In this document: positions 58,525 through 64,000 of the stretch, in pieces
Layout of the letters: each line of letters begins with the position of its first letter
How positions within the stretch are numbered: the first letter of the stretch is position 1
Assembly (NCBI GenBank): GCA_032164245.1
Contig: JAVMKO010000003.1
Span: forward strand, 139,613,259-139,677,258
Direction of reading: 5' to 3'
Origin: Sternotherus odoratus
Taxonomy: Eukaryota > Chordata > Testudines > Kinosternidae
DNA: 64,000 nt
The notes under the pieces: generated by a model
What the model saw: only the letters and a program-made list of their open reading frames with translations
Told to the model about the DNA's origin: nothing
Database searches by the model: none
Position numbers and translations under genes: made by a program

Positions 58525-59545
58525 GCCATTTCCACCTCAGAGATTAACAGGAGGACATGTGGTTGTGTTTTTTGGAGGAGCTTCATATTTCAGAGTACCA
58601 GTATCTGACAGTGCCTTAACCTGTAGTTACACCCACTTGAACCAACTCCAAAGTTGGCCATAGATGTTTCAGTCTGCTACAGTTCCTGCACTTTTGTGTG
58701 TAATGCCGTTTCTGAACTTCACCCTAGTGTGGGAGGCCAGTGTGGGACATAGGCAATATTTAACTCTCACTTAAGCCCTATTTTGAGCCCCCTTCACTGG
58801 TGTGCATAACAGATTCTGCATTTGGTGGATAAGGAAAAGCGAATATAGCCACTGAAGATAAAATTCCAATTTTCTTAAACATTTAATGAAATTTAGCCAT
58901 ACCATGTGTTTGTGTGTGTGTGCATTCCTTCCCCCACCCTCCCAATCAGGATTACAGGCTTTTAAAAGACATATTCTGCCTTTATTACTTATAACCAGGA
59001 GCTCAAAGTTTAAAGGTGACAGTTAGAAAGCAGCTCTTTGTCTGGACTATGTTTTCCTCATTCTTGAGCCAAACAATTTTAAGCAGAAGTCTACTAACTA
59101 AAGCTATGTGCCATGGTTTTGGTTTTTAAAGATCAATGCCCCAGCACTCTAACACTGTACTCCCAAACTGCCTTTATCTATTGCTGACACCTGATATAAT
59201 GAAAAATCACTACTATCACATTCTTGCTAACTTCTGCTTACCCTCAGCTGAAATGCAAACTCTTCTACAGATTCAACTTGCCAACCTGAGGTTGGAGGCA
59301 TTGCTTAGGATGTTAAACTATTTAACTGGCTGCAGAAGAAGGAAACTAAAATTATATCAGTATTTTCTCCAGTACATCTGCCCATTGCAGCAGGATTTTG
59401 CATTTCAGTCTTTGCTGCCATAGGTCCAGAAATGTTGTCTTCATGGTTGATGAAATTTTGATACTGCCTCTGTTTCTCTTTTTCTCTCATACATGGTCAC
59501 CCTTTCAGGCAGAAATCTTTTAAGCCTGAATAACTAATACACAGT
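58525..59545. other. Unannotated sequence
   Basis: No feature recognised. The 95-codon frame at 59136-59423 is leucine-rich and of no recognised family. Confidence 0.4.
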
Positions 59546-59550
59546 TTTTA

Positions 59551-59712
59551 TTCATAGAGTCTTAAGGCCAGAAGAGGACTATTATGATCATCTAGCATAA
59601 ACCTGGAATCTCCCCCACTGATTCCTGCATCAGATCTAATAACATCTGATTGAACTAGAGCACAGCTTGAAGAAAAGCATTCAGTCTTGATTTAAAGATT
59701 TCAAATGATGAT
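59551..59712 (-). mobile_element. CR1 LINE 3' fragment
   Basis: On the plus strand 'ttcatagagtcttaaggcca', 'gaagaggactattatgatca', 'tgattgaactagagcacagc' and 'cattcagtcttgatttaaag' follow the inverted CR1 3' region in order. About 160 bp, diverged. Confidence 0.8.
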
Positions 59713-59714
59713 TT

Positions 59715-62690
59715 TTTTGTAATAATTATGCACCTGGTTTTGCCACCTAAGTATTTTATGGGGTCTATCCAGATGACAAAATAGGGGAAAATATTGAAAC
59801 AACTTGCCACCATTAAAAAATAAATACCCCTGTTTTTAAAAAACAAGATGAAAAATGAGATGTGTGTTCTCTACAATAATATAGGTGCCATTATAAGCTG
59901 GGAAATAAACTATCCGTTTGGACAATACCAGGGAAAAATTAAATACTGTGTTGCAGCAAGCTCCACCCATTGTCTATATGCATATGTCGAATGGTGTGAA
60001 GGAATATTGGCTCTCTTGGACCTGGATTTGTTTGTCTTCATTTGTATTTATGGCATGCGCCTGAGGGAATTCCACCTTTTCGAGGGGTTGAGGTGAGGAG
60101 AAAACCTTGTCTTTGGCTTTTGTTGTTGCTGCAGCATTTTACGTGGCTGCTGTTCGAAGACTGTTTTGGCATGTTGGATAGTCACAGTGGAGAGTGAGAG
60201 AAGAGGGTGGGAGTGCAGGTGAGGCAGTTAAGCTGCCTGTATCACGCGCTTTATTCAATGGTTTCACGACTCCTTATGGATATCATCGTGTGTGTGTGTG
60301 TACATAACCAACCTACCCCACAGAACTCTAAGAGCAATATTGGACAGCTGCAGCAACAATCACATACTGTAATGCTGCCAATACTGACCTCAAACTTCAT
60401 TCCGATGATGGGCAGTGTTTTTGAGCCTACCATTTCCGATGATCTGTTTATGAGAACTTAAATATATTATGGAAATTTGAGAGGAGGCAAACATAATTTT
60501 TTTCCCTCAACCCCACCCCCAACTTTCTGGATATTAAGATGTCCACTAAAATGTTCTAGAGCTTTGAACCAGTTGCCACAGGCCTGTGAAATCCCTGAGG
60601 CTGGAAACAAGTTATGAACGAACACCTCATTACTCTTGTAGTGAATCCAGTTTGATTCATTCAAACCCTGTATTTAGCTGCTAACTGCCATGTCTGGAGA
60701 AGAATAACACGTTCTGCATTCTCGGTGATAGCTCATCCATCACCAGCATGATACTTAATGAGGCAGAAGAAAAACAATTTGAACTGGACCTGGATATATG
60801 CTTCTAGCAAAAGGATGGAGAAAATTTTGAACATTTGGATTTAAGCTAGAAAAATGTACCGTTTCTTCCTAGCAAACATTTGGTTGTTTTGATTCTGATC
60901 TCACTTACAATAGTTTACATTGGTGTAACTCCACTGACTTGAACAGCATCGTGTCCAGAACAGAAAGTGCTTTCTTAGCAATTCCAATTGCACCATCATA
61001 GAAATTCCTTGCAACCACTACTGGAGGTAGGAGGACTCCTTTAAGTGTAATTCACCCAAAGGGCACTGTCTCTTCACTTGCATGGTCCTGGTTTCCCCCC
61101 TAGGGTGTCTGGTTTCCCTGTCCTCTAGTCGTCTGTGAAAACTGATGTTTGAATTGCCAGACCGCAAAGAAATCTGAGCAGGGAAGCTATTTCAAGACCT
61201 TTCACATGGTTCCCCTTATGAATAAAGCCTCTTCCCACTTGTGTGTGACCAGAGAGTGACATACCATGTTGGAGTCTGCCTCTTGGGCAAGAGACACAAT
61301 AGCTGAATGAAAGGGGGAAGGGAAAAGAGATGGAAATATAGCAACAGAGATCAGGAAAAAAGCTGTAATAAAGAACAGCATTCAAGACTGAACTCAAAAA
61401 TCAGTTGATTATTAGACTGATAACAGGAAGACACACTGCTGTACAGCACTGATGGTGCCCTAATGGCAGAATGGTTAAACCGATAAAGGAAGAGGTATTC
61501 TGATTTTTAGGAGACTGAGGTTTCTTGTCAGCACAAAGCAGGGTTTCAGTGTGTCCCTGGAAATGTGGAGTCCCAGGATCTTGGTGACTGCTGCACCTGC
61601 GAGTTCGAAACCTTGCATTAGCCACTGTGAAGGAAATACACTGTACCTATCACCACAAAATGAGAGACACCCTCTGGTACCCAATCAGTGTGTGTTTGCA
61701 CTTGGAACTTGGGAAGAGTGTCCCATAAAGTATCTATTCAAATACACATTACCTGAGCAACATTTGCTCAGTCTGGTCACAACCATGTAATTCCTGTGTT
61801 AGCATTCAAGAGTGCAATGACAAGCAATATTTCAGAAAAGGTTTGGGCATAGCTGACATGGGCTCCCAAACAATATAGGAATGCAGTCTAATACAAAGAA
61901 ACACTCACCTTACCAATTTCACCTGCTCGCACAGCATGGACTGCTCTTCTTCTTGGCCAGTGTGTGGGGAACCCATGTCTTGCAAGTACCTTTAACTGCA
62001 GCACACATGTCTTGGGAGTTCTGTCCCCTATTTATCTGGAGTCTGCAGACAGATACTTCCCTGGCCATGGCTGTCCCAACCAGAATCCACTTTAGAGTGT
62101 GGTAGAGGGGTTCTTTCCAGGCCTGACGGAAAGGTGATACCATCTCTTGTGTATTACCTTTCTTTCTGAAACCCAGTAGGAATGGCAGGAATGACATCTG
62201 CTCCTTTTAAGGGGGTTCTAGAGACAGCTGTGACCAGGGGAGTCCCCGCTAGAACGAGCAGAGGGACAGAATGGGTGAGACATCAGTGAATAGGTGCTGC
62301 GGTTATGTTCTTACGTGCATTCCTCTGCCCCTTTCTTACTCCTCTTCCAGACTGACCAATAGCCCATCCCCTCTGGCCCTGCAGCATGGTCCCATAGCAT
62401 TCTATCGGAGGGGGTGGATTTATGCCTGGCTTTTGGGCATGTAATTTGGTTCTTCATTTTTTATAATAGAAAATGAGTTGAGCTGAAACTAGGCCACAAG
62501 CTGAAGGACAAAAGGACTTCTGGGTGGTAGCTGGCTGTTTACCATTGTCCTGTGGCTAGTATTTATTTCAATTTAATGTATATGGGATGATACTTTTCTG
62601 TGGCTGTATCACCAACATTTTTTGATTATTTTTTTTATGAAGCCTTATCTTGAATCACACACTGGTTTTTTTTTTTATCTTTTTCTCTTT
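59715..62690. other. Unannotated sequence
   Basis: No gene recognised in about 3 kb. 60895-60955 ('tttacattggtgtaactcca') is a trace of the short hairpin repeats, and a short TG run lies at 60287-60302. 61900-62200 is moderately GC-rich without a recognised family. Confidence 0.4.
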
Positions 62691-62712
62691 CAACAACTCA
62701 TGTATAGAGCTG

Positions 62713-62890
62713 GTAACAAAGATTCCTGTGGCACCTTAAAGACTAACTATAAAGTTTTGAAGCATAAGCTTTTGTGGGCTAATACCCACTTCGTCGGATG
62801 CAAGCAGTGGAAGTGTCCAGGGGCAGGTATAGATAAGTAGGCAAGAACCAGGTAGGCGGTAACAAGGTTAGTCCAATCAGGTTGAACCAG
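62713..62890. mobile_element. Retroposon fragment with 16-bp target duplication
   Basis: The 178-bp insert contains 'ttcctgtggcaccttaaaga', 'gaagcataagcttttgtggg' and 'acttcgtcggatgcaagcag', hallmark blocks of a widespread sauropsid repeat that shares the 'tgtggcaccttaaagac' segment with the copy at 18.7 kb. Exact 16-bp copies of 'ctcatgtatagagctg' flank it (62697-62712 and 62891-62906). An exact duplication of this length indicates retroposition and a fairly recent date. The usual end with 'gactaacacggctac' is absent. The class is uncertain. Confidence 0.85.
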
Positions 62891-62909
62891 CTCATGTATA
62901 GAGCTGTTT

Positions 62910-64000
62910 GTCTGGTTCATTTAGATTGTTAAAGAATAACCCTTGGCCCACAGCATTTTCAGTTGGTGGCATGTTAATAAAGATCTTCTCCCTTATTTTT
63001 GTTTCCCTGAGGAGACACAGACCGTTCCCTGGATAAATGGAGATTCCTGCCCTCGCCTGTTTCTCTGCTTTTCAAGTGGCAAAGTGTGTTTTATTTTTGC
63101 TTTTTAAAAAAGGAAGGTTTGAAAGATAAGGTTGTTGCATTGGAGCAGACTGTTCCAAAAATGATAAAATTTGAAAAATAACAGGCTTGTTCCAGGGCCA
63201 TGCAATCAAAATAGTTCTTGCACTGGAGATATAAAAAGAGACTATGCATAACATTCCTGAAATAAGTTATGCTTAGTTCAAGTTTAAAGTCAGAGATATA
63301 ATGGTATATTATGTGCTCGCTTGTCAGTCTGTTTTTAAATCAAGAACATGACCTCATCTTTTGGTCTCCACGCAGAGCCCTCGTTTCCTTAATATTGTAC
63401 ACTCTGATCTACGCCTGCCCCATGCGCCAAGGCAAGCTGCCTTTCACATTGGAAGGGCTTTTTTTTTTCAGTTCACCTCCCCAATTGTGATGATAAATAA
63501 TAAATTGTAGCACATGAAGGCCTCAGACCTCAGCTGCTTTCATGACATCTTTCTGCTTTGCTGACTCTATTCCAGATTTATTAGGCTGGTTCACTGGTGT
63601 AAGTACCCCCAACCTTGTCCCATAGCCATCAGCCTGCTCTTACTTGTGGAAGCTACTTAGGATCCTTAAAGGACCACGGGCAACCAGGGATGGCCGAGAC
63701 ACAAACCCCTGCCATGTTCATTTCCCTCATTCTGCCTATAGGGAGGAAAATAAGTGTGGGAGCTATTACACTGGGCACTCCAAAAGATAAACAAGTTACG
63801 TTCGGCCCCGAATCATAAAATGACGAGTCCCAGAGATGAAGTTAGATCTAAAGGGTACCCTACCTCACTCCGTCATACCCCTCCCTTCCCAAAAGCCCAT
63901 GCCATGGGTTTCACAGTGTGCCTGGAAAGGCAATGAGCCCAAAGTACCCATCTGAGGTATGTTGGCCCTGCAATCTGCCAGGCACTGTCCAAATAAATAA
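62910..64000. other. Unannotated sequence
   Basis: No gene or named repeat recognised up to the window end. Confidence 0.4.

Noticed and set aside
61465..61545. tRNA-like string 'aatggcagaatggttaaacc'
   Set aside because: No B box at the right distance and no stems; probably chance.

Overview
This window reads as non-coding nuclear DNA from a turtle (Testudines, probably a cryptodire). The evidence is its repeats: CR1 LINE remnants with 3' UTR and reverse-transcriptase-derived sequence, two copies of the tRNA-headed turtle SINE with a CR1-type tail, CORE-SINE/L2-like relics, and a diverse set of short DNA transposons. I found no convincing exon, intact protein gene, RNA gene or operon. All open frames are short (longest about 210 codons), and the longer ones fall in GC-rich transposons or purine-rich tracts. 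The window is either intergenic or a large intron.

Layout. 0.7-1.3 kb: an old MIR-like SINE split by a hAT-like element that is itself split by a second hAT MITE. 4.5-5.5 kb: a 1.0-kb non-autonomous hAT with an exact 8-bp target duplication. 6.75-8.1 kb: a 5'-truncated minus-strand CR1. 9.5-10.7 kb: a GC-rich 623-bp hAT followed by a pogo/Tigger-like foldback element. 13.8 kb: a SINE lacking its B box. 16.0-16.4 kb: a solo LTR with a 5-bp duplication. 17.4-17.7 kb: a MITE made of three serial hairpins. 18.7 kb: a tiny 5'-truncated retroposon with a 13-bp duplication. 24.0-24.3 kb: a TIR element. 30.2-31.3 kb: a probable solo LTR. 32.4-33.0 kb: a four-layer nest of insertions. 37.2-38.9 kb: a hAT, a CR1 tail and an older LINE remnant. 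41.8-43.0 kb: a TIR element, a LINE tail, a TA-flanked MITE and a minus-strand SINE. 44.2 kb: an interrupted LINE relic. 48.3 kb: a perfect 19-bp hairpin. 50.6 and 54.2 kb: two further hAT MITEs. 57.5-58.5 kb: a Helitron-like element carrying a G-rich minisatellite inside a TA microsatellite. 62.7 kb: a retroposon fragment with an exact 16-bp duplication.

Nothing here works together as a genetic system. The window is a record of layered transposition, and its value lies in element boundaries that can be read base by base from target duplications. Stretches between named elements are AT-rich and look unique, or hold eroded short hairpin repeats with recurring 'ttgacttcaatgggagt'-like cores. 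No new biological system was found. The most unusual items are the three-hairpin MITE, the foldback element with three copies of its terminus, the Helitron-minisatellite composite, the perfect hairpin at 48.34 kb and the nested chains.
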